This document shows positions 33,927 through 42,657 of a stretch of DNA of 64,000 nucleotides, piece after piece. This DNA is from Streptomyces sp. QL37 (GTDB lineage: Bacteria > Actinomycetota > Actinomycetes > Streptomycetales > Streptomycetaceae): contig NZ_PTJS01000001.1 of assembly GCF_002941025.1 (NCBI RefSeq), forward strand, positions 1,922,001 to 1,986,000. The letters run 5' to 3'. Numbering within the stretch: the first letter of the stretch is position 1; every line of letters begins with the position of its first letter. Under the pieces are notes generated by a model, which was not told the DNA's origin, did no database searches, and saw nothing but the letters and a program-made list of their open reading frames with translations. The position numbers and the translations under genes are program-made.

Positions 33927-35467
33927 CCCACTCCGCACCCGGACGGGCGGTGCTCGGGCTGCTCGCCGCGGCGATGGCCTGCGTGCCCTTCTACGGCGCC
34001 TGGCGCTTCGACGAGTTCCACCGGTCCGTGGCGGCGCAGGAGGCCCCTCCCGCTCGCGGGGCCGCCCAGGTCGCGGGCGGGCAGGCCTCCGGGCGGCGGA
34101 CGGAAGGCCCCGCCCCCGTCGTGCTGGCATACCACGACATCGGCCGTGACAGTCGCAGCCGCTACACGGTGACCCCCGAGGCGTTCGACGCCCAGCTCGC
34201 CGCACTCGCGGCGGCGGGCTACCGCACGCTGAGCAGCGAGGAGTTCACCGCGTACCTGCGCGGAGGGCCGGCGCCGGGGCCGCGCTCGGTGTTCCTGACC
34301 TTCGACGACGGCGCCCACGGGCTGTGGGTCCACGCAGACCGCATCCTCGCCAGGTACCGCATGCGGGCGTCCGCCTTCCTCATCACCCGGGCGGTGGGGA
34401 GCCATCGCCCGTACTACCTCTCCTGGGAGGAGATCGGCCGTATGGCCCGGTCGGGTCGCTGGGACTTCGAGAACCACACGCACGACCTCCACCGGCGCGA
34501 GGCCGTGGACGCGACGGGCCGCACGTCCTCCGCGCTCGCCTCCCGGCTGTGGCTGCCCGGCGAGGAGCGGCGGGAGACGGCGCAGGAGTACCGGCGGCGG
34601 ATCGAGGCCGACCTGGACCGGTCGATCGGCGACATCACCCGCCGGGGACTGCCCAGGCCCCGGCTCTTCGCCTACCCCTTCTCCGAGACGAACGGCCACA
34701 CTTCGGCGTCGCCCACCGACCGGACGCTGCACACGGCGCTCGCCGAGCGGTTCGTGGCCGCCCTGACCAACAACTCCGGCCGTCCGCTGCCGGCCGGGCG
34801 GCGGGCGGCGTCCGCCCGTGAGGTGCAGCGGGTGGAGGTCACCGCCGGCACCGGCGTCCGGGAGCTGCTGGCGGAGGTCCGGCGCTGGACGGCGGTGTCC
34901 CCGGCCGACTGCCCGGCCCCGCTCGGCCAGCCGCGCTCGTGGCGGCGCGACGGCCGCTGGCGCGGCCCCGGTCTCGGGGCGTTCACCGGCGCGGGCCCCT
35001 ATCCCGGTCCCACGGGGTACGCGACTGCCGCCTACCGGCCGATGGGCTCCGCCGACTGGACCGGCTACGGAGTCGACTTCCGGGTGGCCGGTCTGCGGGA
35101 GTCCGAGAACAGCGTCGGCGTGATCGTGCGTGACGGCAGCCTCGACCCGCTCGAGGTGTCGCTCAGCTTCAGTTACGTCAGGCTTCGCGAGCACAGGGGC
35201 GGGCGGTGGCACGAGATCGGCCGCCGCACCCTGACCGACGCCTCGGCTCACCGGGTGAGGATCACCGTGGAGGACGGCCGGACCCTGGTCGCCGTCGACG
35301 GGAGGACTCAGATTCGGCAGGCCGCACGCGCGACCGGCGGCGACGCGACCGGGGGGATCGCCGTCAGCGTGCGTAACGGTGACCCCGACGGGGGCTGGCC
35401 GCGCTTCGACTCCCTGACGGTGCGTCCGTCGGCCGGCGCGGGGAAGGACGGGGCACGGCGCGGGTAG
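33923..35467 (+). CDS. Secreted polysaccharide deacetylase with C-terminal lectin-like domain
   Basis: A 514-residue exported or membrane-tethered CE4 enzyme. Residues 8-25 form an N-terminal helix. The NodB domain (about 70-280) has TFDDG with D128/D129 and the metal-ligand motif HTHDLH (H185, H190), resembling PgaB/IcaB-type deacetylases. Residues 340-500 form a beta-rich domain (GYGVDFRVAG..., SVGVIVRDG, HRVRITVEDGRTLVAVDG) like those that bind glycans. It should remove N-acetyl groups from the exported polymer. The GTG start overlaps the microprotein stop. Confidence 0.9.
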   Translation: MTHSAPGRAVLGLLAAAMACVPFYGAWRFDEFHRSVAAQEAPPARGAAQVAGGQASGRRTEGPAPVVLAYHDIGRDSRSRYTVTPEAFDAQLAALAAAGYRTLSSEEFTAYLRGGPAPGPRSVFLTFDDGAHGLWVHADRILARYRMRASAFLITRAVGSHRPYYLSWEEIGRMARSGRWDFENHTHDLHRREAVDATGRTSSALASRLWLPGEERRETAQEYRRRIEADLDRSIGDITRRGLPRPRLFAYPFSETNGHTSASPTDRTLHTALAERFVAALTNNSGRPLPAGRRAASAREVQRVEVTAGTGVRELLAEVRRWTAVSPADCPAPLGQPRSWRRDGRWRGPGLGAFTGAGPYPGPTGYATAAYRPMGSADWTGYGVDFRVAGLRESENSVGVIVRDGSLDPLEVSLSFSYVRLREHRGGRWHEIGRRTLTDASAHRVRITVEDGRTLVAVDGRTQIRQAARATGGDATGGIAVSVRNGDPDGGWPRFDSLTVRPSAGAGKDGARRG

Positions 35468-35489
35468 CGGCCGGCCCCGTCGAGGCAGG

Positions 35490-36698
35490 TCAGGCCTGGC
35501 GGGCGGGGAGTTCGGCCTCGATGAGGTCGGCTGCCCGCTTCGCCCCGCCCTCCCCCGCCATCTGCTTCCGGATCCGCTCCAGCCTCGTGGCCACGTCCGG
35601 GTCGCCCACCAGGGCGAGCACCGCGTCACGCAGGGACGCGGCGTCCGCCTCCTCCTTCGGCAGGTGCCGGGCGACGCCGATGGCCTGGAGCATGTCCGCG
35701 TTGCCGAACTGGTCGACGGCCTGCGGGACCGCCACCATCGGGGTGCCGGTGGCGAGCCCTTCCTGGCTTCCGCCGGCGCCCGCGTGGGTGATGAAGGCGT
35801 CCGCCTGCTTCAGGACGGACAGCTGGGGGACCCAGGAGTGCACCTCCACGCTGTCCGGTACGTCCCCGAGGTCCGCCGGGTCGACGTGCGCGCCGATCTG
35901 CAGCACCACGTGCCAGTCCGGCAGGTCGCCGAAGGCCTTGACGCACTCGCGGTAGAACGCCGGCTCGTTGGTGAACGACGAGCCGAGCGAGACCAGCAGG
36001 ACCTTCCCGGCCCCGGCGGGCCGCTTCCACTCCCCCTGGTCGGCGCGCTCGCCCTGGCAGGCGCCGACGAAGGTGAACCTGGCGTGGTCCACCCGGTCGG
36101 CGTTCGGCTGGAGCGCCTCGGGGATGAGCACCAGGCCACGGCGCGGCCGGGCCACGAAGTCGTCGGACGAGAGGTCGCCCAGACCGTTCTCCGCGAGCCA
36201 GGACGCGAAGCGCGCGAAGTACGCCCTGCCCCTCCCGGTCTGCTTCAGCTCGGCGTTCGCCGGATCCCCGACCTCCTCCTCGTACCCCTCCCAGGGAACG
36301 AGGTTGGGCCAGAGCTGGACCGCGGGCACACCCCAGCGGTGGGCGAGGACGCGGGCCGGATAGGAGGTGATGTCGTGCAGGACGAGGTCCGGTTCGTCGC
36401 CCTCGAAGGCGTCGGCGAGCTGCGGGAGTGCCTGGATCGCGTCCTCGAGGAAAGGTTCGAGGTTGTCGATCAGTTCGGTCCCCCAGTCCTCCGGGTTGTC
36501 CTCGGTGGGCAGCACCGAGGTGTAGATCACCGGCTCGGCTCCGGTGGCGGCGACCTTCTCGGCGAAGGAGGCCGGGATGGCGTAACTGACGCGGTGTCCT
36601 CGGGCGACGAGCTCCCGGATGACTTCGAGGCTCGGGTTCACGTGCCCGTGGGCTGCGATGGAGAACATGGCGATGTGGGCACGCGGGGTCGGTGTCAT
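35490..36698 (-). CDS. Macrolide-type family-1 glycosyltransferase (MGT)
   Basis: A 402-residue GT-B enzyme opening [32 protein letters not shown], as in the macrolide glycosyltransferases that inactivate antibiotics or decorate natural products. The donor-binding region reads [30 protein letters not shown], ending in the Asp-Gln pair that holds the sugar. The start at 36698 is the only ATG before the N-terminal strand; a TetR-like inverted repeat lies just upstream. Acceptor unknown: self-protection against macrolides or detoxification are both possible. Confidence 0.88.
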   Translation of the reverse strand: MTPTPRAHIAMFSIAAHGHVNPSLEVIRELVARGHRVSYAIPASFAEKVAATGAEPVIYTSVLPTEDNPEDWGTELIDNLEPFLEDAIQALPQLADAFEGDEPDLVLHDITSYPARVLAHRWGVPAVQLWPNLVPWEGYEEEVGDPANAELKQTGRGRAYFARFASWLAENGLGDLSSDDFVARPRRGLVLIPEALQPNADRVDHARFTFVGACQGERADQGEWKRPAGAGKVLLVSLGSSFTNEPAFYRECVKAFGDLPDWHVVLQIGAHVDPADLGDVPDSVEVHSWVPQLSVLKQADAFITHAGAGGSQEGLATGTPMVAVPQAVDQFGNADMLQAIGVARHLPKEEADAASLRDAVLALVGDPDVATRLERIRKQMAGEGGAKRAADLIEAELPARQA

Positions 36699-36711
36699 GC
36701 CCCCACTGTAA

Positions 36712-36730
36712 ACGAGACGCAACGTCTCGT
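36712..36730. promoter_or_regulatory. TetR-like operator upstream of the MGT gene
   Basis: ACGAGACG (36712-36719) and CGTCTCGT (36723-36730) form a perfect inverted repeat with a three-base spacer, 14 bases before the start codon. Size and symmetry fit a TetR-family site that would block transcription or initiation. No regulator gene is adjacent. Confidence 0.6.
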
Positions 36731-36762
36731 CCAGCGTATTTCCGGTCCTCGCCGGGCCCGGT

Positions 36763-38058
36763 TCAGCGCTGATAGCGGGCCAGCACCCTGTTCCCGTCGT
36801 CGACCAGGCGTTTCCTCAGCTCCTCGGTGCCGATGGCCCCGCTGTAGTACTCCTGGAGCGCCGGCGTGGCGACCTTGTCCTTCCACTCGGGGTAGCCGCG
36901 CACCGACTGCGCGGGGGCCGGGCGCAGCGACCGGGCGAGAGCGGTGCCCGTCGCCCAGCCGTTCTCCTCGGTGTGCAGTGCGGGGTCCGCGAGCGCCTCG
37001 GTGCCGGTCGGCAGCATCCAGTCACCCCTGGCCAGCCGCACCATGTTCGGCGGACGCAGGAGGAAGTCGATGAACTGCGCGGCCTCCTTCTTGTGCGGGC
37101 TGTCCTCGGCGACCGAGAGGGTCTGCGGACTGACCCCCTGTGCGAGCCCTCCGCTGCCTGCCGGGGTGGGCAGCACCGTCCACTCGAAGCCCTCGGGGGC
37201 CTGCTCGACGACCTGCTGGCGGTAGGAGAAGCCGAGCGGGACCATGGCGTACTTGCCGCCGAAGAATCCGGGGAGCGTGTCCGAGCCTCCCATGCCGAGC
37301 GCCGAACGCGCGGCGCTGCGATCGGAGTTGACCTGGTCCCGGACCGTGCCGGGCATGACCCGGTCGCCCTCGTTGGACCGGATGGTCACCTTGCCGTCCG
37401 CGCCCCGGTGGAAGAGCTGCCCGCCGGAGGAGAGCCCCAGGTTGAGGGTGACGGAGACCGGCTCCTTGAGCGGCCAGGCGACCCCGTACGTCCCCTTCCC
37501 CGTCAGCTGCTCGGTCACCTGCCGGAATTCCGGCCAGCTCCAGGGCTTTTCGGGGGTGGGGATACGGACCCCCGAGGACTCGAGGATCTTCTTGTTGGCG
37601 ATCAGGACCTTGGGCTCCTGGAGGAACGGCACTCCGTAGACGCCGTCGCCGAAGGTGGTGGTGGCCCAGGACTGCTGCGGGATGTCCTCGGTCAGCCGGT
37701 CCGGCAGCAGGGTCCGCAGATCGGCGAGGTACCCGCCGTACGCGAAGTCCGCGAGGTCGTCGGAGGCGTCGTGGATGATGTCGGGCGCCTCACCGCCCTC
37801 GAAGGAGGTGAGCAGCTGGTCGTGGACGTTGTCCCAGCTGCCCTGGACGTAGTCCACCTGCACGCCGGGGTGGGCGGCGTTCCACTCGCGTACGAGCTGC
37901 TTGTTGGCGTCGACGGACTCCTTCTGCCAGGCCAGCGACTGGAAGCTGAGCCGGATCGTGCCGTCCGCGTCCCTGTCGCCGCCCTCCCCCGAGCAGCCGG
38001 CGAGCAGGAGGACGAGGGCGGTGGTCACCGCGGCGAGCGCGGGCAGCCGGCGGCGCAT
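36763..38058 (-). CDS. Extracellular sugar-binding lipoprotein of a second CUT1 transporter
   Basis: A 431-residue binding protein with lipoprotein signal ALVLLLAGC (C22 modified). The mature start [37 protein letters not shown] is typical of sugar-binding family 1. It is the last of three genes and its ATG at 38058 overlaps the preceding permease stop (TGATG). Sugar unknown; no glycosidase or regulator is attached to this cassette. Confidence 0.92.
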   Translation of the reverse strand: MRRRLPALAAVTTALVLLLAGCSGEGGDRDADGTIRLSFQSLAWQKESVDANKQLVREWNAAHPGVQVDYVQGSWDNVHDQLLTSFEGGEAPDIIHDASDDLADFAYGGYLADLRTLLPDRLTEDIPQQSWATTTFGDGVYGVPFLQEPKVLIANKKILESSGVRIPTPEKPWSWPEFRQVTEQLTGKGTYGVAWPLKEPVSVTLNLGLSSGGQLFHRGADGKVTIRSNEGDRVMPGTVRDQVNSDRSAARSALGMGGSDTLPGFFGGKYAMVPLGFSYRQQVVEQAPEGFEWTVLPTPAGSGGLAQGVSPQTLSVAEDSPHKKEAAQFIDFLLRPPNMVRLARGDWMLPTGTEALADPALHTEENGWATGTALARSLRPAPAQSVRGYPEWKDKVATPALQEYYSGAIGTEELRKRLVDDGNRVLARYQR

Positions 38059-38897
38059 CAGTGCTTCACCGCCCCGGCCGTGAGGCCGCCCGTGATGCGC
38101 TTCTGGATGATCGCGAAGAGCACGAGCGAGGGGAGGGTGGCGAGGAAGGCGGCGGCGGCGAGCGGCCCTAGGTCGGCCACACCCTCCGCGCCGAGGAAGT
38201 GGGTGAGTACGACCGGCAAGGTCTGCTTCTCCGGTGTCTTGAGCAGGACGAGCGCGAAGAAGAACTCGTTCCATGCGGTGATGAACGCGAAGAGCGCGGT
38301 GGCGACGATCCCGGGGGCCAGCAGCGGCGCGGTGACCGAGATCAGGATCCGCGCCTTCCCGGCCCCGTCGACGGCGGCGGCCTCCTCCAGCTCGGGCGGC
38401 ACGGCCCGTACGTATCCGGCCAGCATCCAGAGCGCGAAGGGGAGCGACCAGACGACGTACACCAGGATCAGCCCCCACAGCGAGTTGATCAGGTGCAGGT
38501 ACTTGAGGACCAGGAACAGCGGAATGATCACCAGGACGAAGGGGAACGCCTGGCTGACCACGACCCATCCGGTGGCGGCCGTGGACAGCCGCCCGCGGTG
38601 GCGGGCCATCACATAGGCCATGGGCGTGGCGATGACGACCGCGATCAGGGCGGCGCAGAGCGCCGCGGTGAGCGAGTTCGCCGCGGCCCTGAGCAGCGGC
38701 TGCTCGTCGAAGGCCTGACGGAAGTTGTCCAGCGTCGGGTCCTCGGGAATCCACGTGGGGTGCAGCGAGCCGAGCTCACGGGCCGGCTTGAAGGCGGTGG
38801 AGATCAGCCAGAGGAAGGGGAACGCCAGGAAGACGAGGTAGCACATCAGCGCGGCGTACTGCCCGGCGCGCGCGGTTCTGCCCGTACGCGGACTCAT
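38058..38897 (-). CDS. Carbohydrate ABC transporter permease, MalG type (second cassette)
   Basis: A 279-residue permease with six helices, first at about YAALMCYLVFLAFPFLWLIS. The EAA loop is LEEAAAVDGAGKARILISVTAPLLAPG. The ATG at 38897 overlaps the upstream permease stop by four bases (ATGA). The extra 25 residues of the longer frame are the shadow of the previous gene. Confidence 0.92.
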   Translation of the reverse strand: MSPRTGRTARAGQYAALMCYLVFLAFPFLWLISTAFKPARELGSLHPTWIPEDPTLDNFRQAFDEQPLLRAAANSLTAALCAALIAVVIATPMAYVMARHRGRLSTAATGWVVVSQAFPFVLVIIPLFLVLKYLHLINSLWGLILVYVVWSLPFALWMLAGYVRAVPPELEEAAAVDGAGKARILISVTAPLLAPGIVATALFAFITAWNEFFFALVLLKTPEKQTLPVVLTHFLGAEGVADLGPLAAAAFLATLPSLVLFAIIQKRITGGLTAGAVKH

Positions 38898-39832
38898 GCG
38901 TCCTCGCCTCCCCTGAGCCGGCCGACGAGGTAGACGGCGAGGAGCACCGAGATGACGGCGACCATCACGCATCCCATCGCGGCGGCGTAGCCGAACTGTC
39001 CGTAGCGGAAGGCCTCTTCGTAGGCGAAGAGCATGGGCAGCCTGGTGCGGCCTCCCGGTCCTCCGCTGGTCAGGACGTAGACCAGGGCGAAGGAGTTGAA
39101 GTTCCAGATGAAGTTGAGCGCGCTGATGGCCAGCGCCACCGGCCGGATGGCGGGCCAGGTGACCGTGCGGAAGCGGCGCCAGGCTCCCGCTCCGTCCAGG
39201 GCGGCCGCCTCGTGGAGTTCGTGCGGGGTGTTCTGCAGCCCGGCCAGCAGCGCCACGGTCGTCTGCGGCATGCCGGCCCAGACGCCGACGACTATCACGG
39301 CGGGCAGAGCGGTGGCGAGACCGGTCAGCCAGTCCCTGCCGTCACCGAGCCCGAGATCGCGGATGGTCTCGTTGAGGATGCCCGCGTCGGGGTTGTAGAC
39401 CAGACGCCACATGATGCCGACGACGACCTCGGGCATGGCCCAGGGAATGATCGCCAGGGCCCGGGCGAGCCAGCGCATCCGCAGGTTCGCGTTGAGCAGC
39501 AGCGCGAGACCGAGGGCCAGCACGAACTGCGGGACCGTGACCCCGACCGCCCACAGCAGGCCGATCCGGAAGGAGTCCCAGAACAGGGTGTCGTGCAGCA
39601 GGTCCTGGAAGTTGAGGGCACCGATCCACTGGGTGGAGCGGGTGCGGCCCGACTGCGCGTCGGTGAAGGCCAGCAGGATGCCGTAGACCAGCGGGCCGAC
39701 GCTCAGGATCAGGATCGGGATCAGTGCGGGCAGCACCAGGAACCAGGCGGCGCCGTCCCGTCGGCGGCCCTCACCCCGGCCGCCCTGTGGGTTCTTACGC
39801 CCGGACCGCTCCGTTGCGGTCGCCAATGTCAT
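38894..39832 (-). CDS. Carbohydrate ABC transporter permease, MalF type (second cassette)
   Basis: A 312-residue permease with a soluble basic N-terminus of about 35 residues and six helices starting WFLVLPALIPILILSVGPLVYG. The EAA loop is LHEAAALDGAGAWRRFRTVTWPAIRP. ATG 39832 has AAAGGGG eight bases upstream; an ATG 12 codons further up has a poorer site. First gene of the cassette; its promoter must lie in 39833-39957, shared with the divergent kinase gene. Confidence 0.92.
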   Translation of the reverse strand: MTLATATERSGRKNPQGGRGEGRRRDGAAWFLVLPALIPILILSVGPLVYGILLAFTDAQSGRTRSTQWIGALNFQDLLHDTLFWDSFRIGLLWAVGVTVPQFVLALGLALLLNANLRMRWLARALAIIPWAMPEVVVGIMWRLVYNPDAGILNETIRDLGLGDGRDWLTGLATALPAVIVVGVWAGMPQTTVALLAGLQNTPHELHEAAALDGAGAWRRFRTVTWPAIRPVALAISALNFIWNFNSFALVYVLTSGGPGGRTRLPMLFAYEEAFRYGQFGYAAAMGCVMVAVISVLLAVYLVGRLRGGEDA

Positions 39833-39957
39833 GAATTCGACCCCTTTACTTCCTTGGATCGGTTTCATCCCCGTATCGCCGCCCCGGCGGCCCCCGTCAT
39901 CGTGCTGACGGGCCGCCCGTTCGTCAAGGTGGCCTGCGAGGATGAGAAAATTGAGCC

Positions 39958-40824
39958 ATGGACGACATGCGTGCGCGCGAGGTACTGACGGCCGCCGGAC
40001 TGCCGGCCGGTGCGGAGCTCCTCGCGCTCGGCGAGAACGCGGTGTTCGGCCTCGGCGACCTGGTGGTCAAGGTCGGCCGGGACTCGACACACCACCCGGA
40101 GCTCCGGGAGCGGGCCGAGCGCGAGGTGGCCGTCGCACTGTGGCTCGCCGACTCGGGCGTACCCGCCGTGCGGGCCGCCGAACCTCTGGCCCGCCTGATC
40201 GAGGGCCACCCGGTGACCCTGTGGCACCGGCTGCCCGACGCCGTGCGCCCGTCCGAACCGCGCGATCTGGCCCCGCTGCTCACCCAGGTACACGCGCTGC
40301 CCGCCCCGGAGGGCTTCACGCTGCCGCGGCGTGAGCTGCTCGGCGGTGTCGAGCGCTGGCTGCGTCTGGCGGGCGACGCGATCGATCCGGCCGACGCCGA
40401 CTATCTCCGCGGCCGGCGCGACGGCTTCGCGAAGGCGGCGGCGGCCCTCGCGCCGCACCTGCCGCCGGGTCCCATCCACGGCGACGCGCTCCCCCGCAAT
40501 GTCCACGTCGGCCCGGACGGGCCGGTGCTGGTCGACCTGGAGACCTTCTCCGCCGACCTGCGCGAGCACGACCTGGTGGTCCTCGCGCTCTCCCGCGACC
40601 GGTACGGCCTGCCCGCGCGGGCCTACGACGCCTTCACGGAGGCGTACGGCTGGGACGTACGCGCCTGGGAAGGGTGCGCGGTGCTGCGCGGCGCCCGCGA
40701 GACGGCGAGCTGCGCCTGGGTGTCCCAGCACGCCCCGGCCAACCCGAAGGCGCTGGCGGAGTTCCGGCGCAGGGTGGCCTCACTGCGCGAGGACGACCCC
40801 GAGGTGCGCTGGTACCCGTTCTGA
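39958..40824 (+). CDS. Aminoglycoside phosphotransferase (APH) family protein
   Basis: A 288-residue small-molecule kinase fold. The catalytic loop is HGDALPRN (H174, D176), and the metal-binding Asp is D193 in VLVDLETFS. The N-lobe Lys is in DLVVKVGRD. APH-fold proteins phosphorylate aminoglycosides, sugars or choline-like substrates; nothing here fixes the substrate. ATG 39958 and ATG 39967 are both possible starts. Divergent from the sugar transporter. Confidence 0.85.
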   Translation: MDDMRAREVLTAAGLPAGAELLALGENAVFGLGDLVVKVGRDSTHHPELRERAEREVAVALWLADSGVPAVRAAEPLARLIEGHPVTLWHRLPDAVRPSEPRDLAPLLTQVHALPAPEGFTLPRRELLGGVERWLRLAGDAIDPADADYLRGRRDGFAKAAAALAPHLPPGPIHGDALPRNVHVGPDGPVLVDLETFSADLREHDLVVLALSRDRYGLPARAYDAFTEAYGWDVRAWEGCAVLRGARETASCAWVSQHAPANPKALAEFRRRVASLREDDPEVRWYPF

Positions 40825-40876
40825 ACCGCACCCCCGTCGCGCACGGCGCCGGATACGCGTGACATAGATTGACCGC

Positions 40877-41389
40877 ATGGGAATCCTCGACAAGCTCACC
40901 GGAACCAGGCACCCCGAGGACGGGGTCGCGCCACGTCCGGCCGAGGAGCTGCGCGGAGCCCTGCTCGGCCTCAACCGGTCCGACGTCCCCTACATCATCC
41001 GTGACGGCGCGTCGGACGGCGCGGACCTGGTGGCGGAGTGGCGGATCGCCGAGCCCGCCTGGCAGACCTTCTTCATCGGGTCCCAGCTGACGCACGCCAT
41101 CCGGATACGGATGCGCCTGGTCGAGGAGAGCCACGAGGTGCGGGCCGTCGAGGAGCAGTGGGAGGTCACCCGCGTCGGCAATCCCCCTCGGCTCCGGACA
41201 TCGGCGGAGTACGGGCGGGGCTCGGGCAGGACCGTCTCCCGTCGCTGGTCGCTCCAGCGCGGGGAGGACGGGCGCCTCCAGGCGACGGAGACATCCAGCT
41301 TCGACAGCGCGGAGCTGACCGGCCCGTTGCGGAACACCGCCCTCACGTCCGGCTGGACCTGGCGCGGAGTGCTCTTCGGGAAGCTGTGA
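40877..41389 (+). CDS. Hypothetical protein (170 aa)
   Basis: Opens MGILDKLTGTRHPEDGVAPRPAEELRGALLGLN, with an amphipathic helix and then a soluble beta-rich domain with many Trp and Arg residues (AEWRIAEPAWQTFFIG, VEEQWEVTRVG, SGWTWRGVLFGKL). No signal peptide, membrane segment or known motif is visible. The 52-nt spacing from the kinase gene would allow cotranscription. Function unknown. Confidence 0.72.
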   Translation: MGILDKLTGTRHPEDGVAPRPAEELRGALLGLNRSDVPYIIRDGASDGADLVAEWRIAEPAWQTFFIGSQLTHAIRIRMRLVEESHEVRAVEEQWEVTRVGNPPRLRTSAEYGRGSGRTVSRRWSLQRGEDGRLQATETSSFDSAELTGPLRNTALTSGWTWRGVLFGKL

Positions 41390-41481
41390 GCCGGCCGGAT
41401 CCGGACGCGTCGCATCGGCCGGAACCGCGCCACGTATGCTTCCGGCCACTGCCTCGAAACGCCAGGAACCGGAGCTTCCCC

Positions 41482-41835
41482 ATGGCCATGACCCGCTCGA
41501 CCGCGGCCGCATGGAGCCTCTCGGCCCTGGCCGCCGGCCTGCTGCTCGTCGGCTGCTCGGCCTCGGTCGACGTCGGGAGCTCCGAGCCGAAGATGTCCGC
41601 GGACAAGCTGGCCGACACGGTGGCCGAGAAGCTCGCCGCCACGATGAACCGGCCGAAGCCGGACGTCACCTGCCCCGAGGACCTCGCCGGGAAGACCGGC
41701 ACCACCACCCGGTGCACGCTCACGGCGGACGACGGCAGCACCCTGGGCGTGTCCGTCACCGTGACCTCGGTCGACGGCGACCGGATCGATTTCGACATCC
41801 AGGCCGACGAAACGGCTTCACCGGCTCCGAACTGA
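41482..41835 (+). CDS. DUF4333 family lipoprotein
   Basis: A 117-residue exported lipoprotein: signal SALAAGLLLVGC with C25 as lipid site, then a short domain with the DUF4333 pattern (DKLADTVAEKLAA..., VTCPEDLAGKTGTTTRCTLTADDG). Two Cys in this domain probably form a disulfide. GGAG lies eight bases before the ATG. The last 18 bases overlap the end of the exonuclease gene on the other strand. Confidence 0.85.
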   Translation: MAMTRSTAAAWSLSALAAGLLLVGCSASVDVGSSEPKMSADKLADTVAEKLAATMNRPKPDVTCPEDLAGKTGTTTRCTLTADDGSTLGVSVTVTSVDGDRIDFDIQADETASPAPN

Positions 41836-42579
41836 CACCCCCGCATCGCTCCCGTCCGCCTGCGGCTCCCGCCTCCGGGGGATGAGCGGCCAGGCGGCCT
41901 CGACGACCGCCGCCGGATCCGCCGTCCGCCGCAGATAGGCCTGCAGGGAGAGCGACTGCTCGGCCGCCGCGTGCACCTGGAGGCCGTGCAGCTCCTCCAG
42001 GGGCATCACTCCGACGGGCTGGTGCCTCTCCCCCATCCGCCGCACCACCCGGGCCGCGGCCACGGCGTCGGCCCTCGCGTCGTGCGCGTCCTCCAGCGAG
42101 ACCCCGTAGTGGGCGCACAGGGCGTGGAGGGCGCGCTTCCCCTTGCGGTACCTGTCGACGTGCTTGTCGATCACCAGCGGATCGATGACGGGCGAAGGCG
42201 CCTCCCCCAGCCGCTCGCTGACCGACTCCACGCCGTACCTCCGGCACTCACGGTCGAGCAGGGAGAGGTCGTAACGCGCGTTCATCACCACCAGCGGCGT
42301 CCCCGAGCGCAGCCCGTCGGCGACGGTCCGGGTGATCTCCTCGATCGCGGAGGCGGCCGGCACCCCGTGCTCGCGGGCGCGTTCGGTCGAGATGCCGTGG
42401 ATCGCCGACGCCTGCTCCGGTATGGCGACACCGGGGTCCAGCAGCCAGGTCCGCTCCTCCGAGACGGATCCGTCGGCCTCCAGCCGGACGACCGCCGCCG
42501 TCACGATGCGGTCGGTCTCGACGTCCGTCCCCGTGGTCTCCAGGTCGAACGCCAGCAGCGGCCCGCTGATCCAGCTCAT
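41818..42579 (-). CDS. DEDDh 3'-5' exonuclease (DnaQ-like)
   Basis: A 253-residue exonuclease-fold protein. Exo I is FDLETTGTD (D12, E14), Exo II lies in NARYDLSLLDRE, and Exo III is the DAHDARADA segment with its His and Asp. It resembles the epsilon proofreading subunit but is a stand-alone, chromosomal actinobacterial type with a C-terminal extension (ELHGLQVHAAAEQSLSLQAYLRR). Its nucleic acid target is unknown. The ATG at 42579 has GGAGG-like sequence upstream. Confidence 0.88.
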   Translation of the reverse strand: MSWISGPLLAFDLETTGTDVETDRIVTAAVVRLEADGSVSEERTWLLDPGVAIPEQASAIHGISTERAREHGVPAASAIEEITRTVADGLRSGTPLVVMNARYDLSLLDRECRRYGVESVSERLGEAPSPVIDPLVIDKHVDRYRKGKRALHALCAHYGVSLEDAHDARADAVAAARVVRRMGERHQPVGVMPLEELHGLQVHAAAEQSLSLQAYLRRTADPAAVVEAAWPLIPRRREPQADGSDAGVSVRSR

Positions 42580-42657
42580 CCCGTACCTCCTTCTGTGGTG
42601 CGTTCCCCCAAGTGATGACCACCTTCGCACGCACCACTGACAACGCCGGAAGGGGCG

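Noticed and set aside
39833-39957. LacI operator before the second sugar transporter
   Set aside because: No AAACCGGTTT-like palindrome is present; GGATCGGTTTC is too weak to call.
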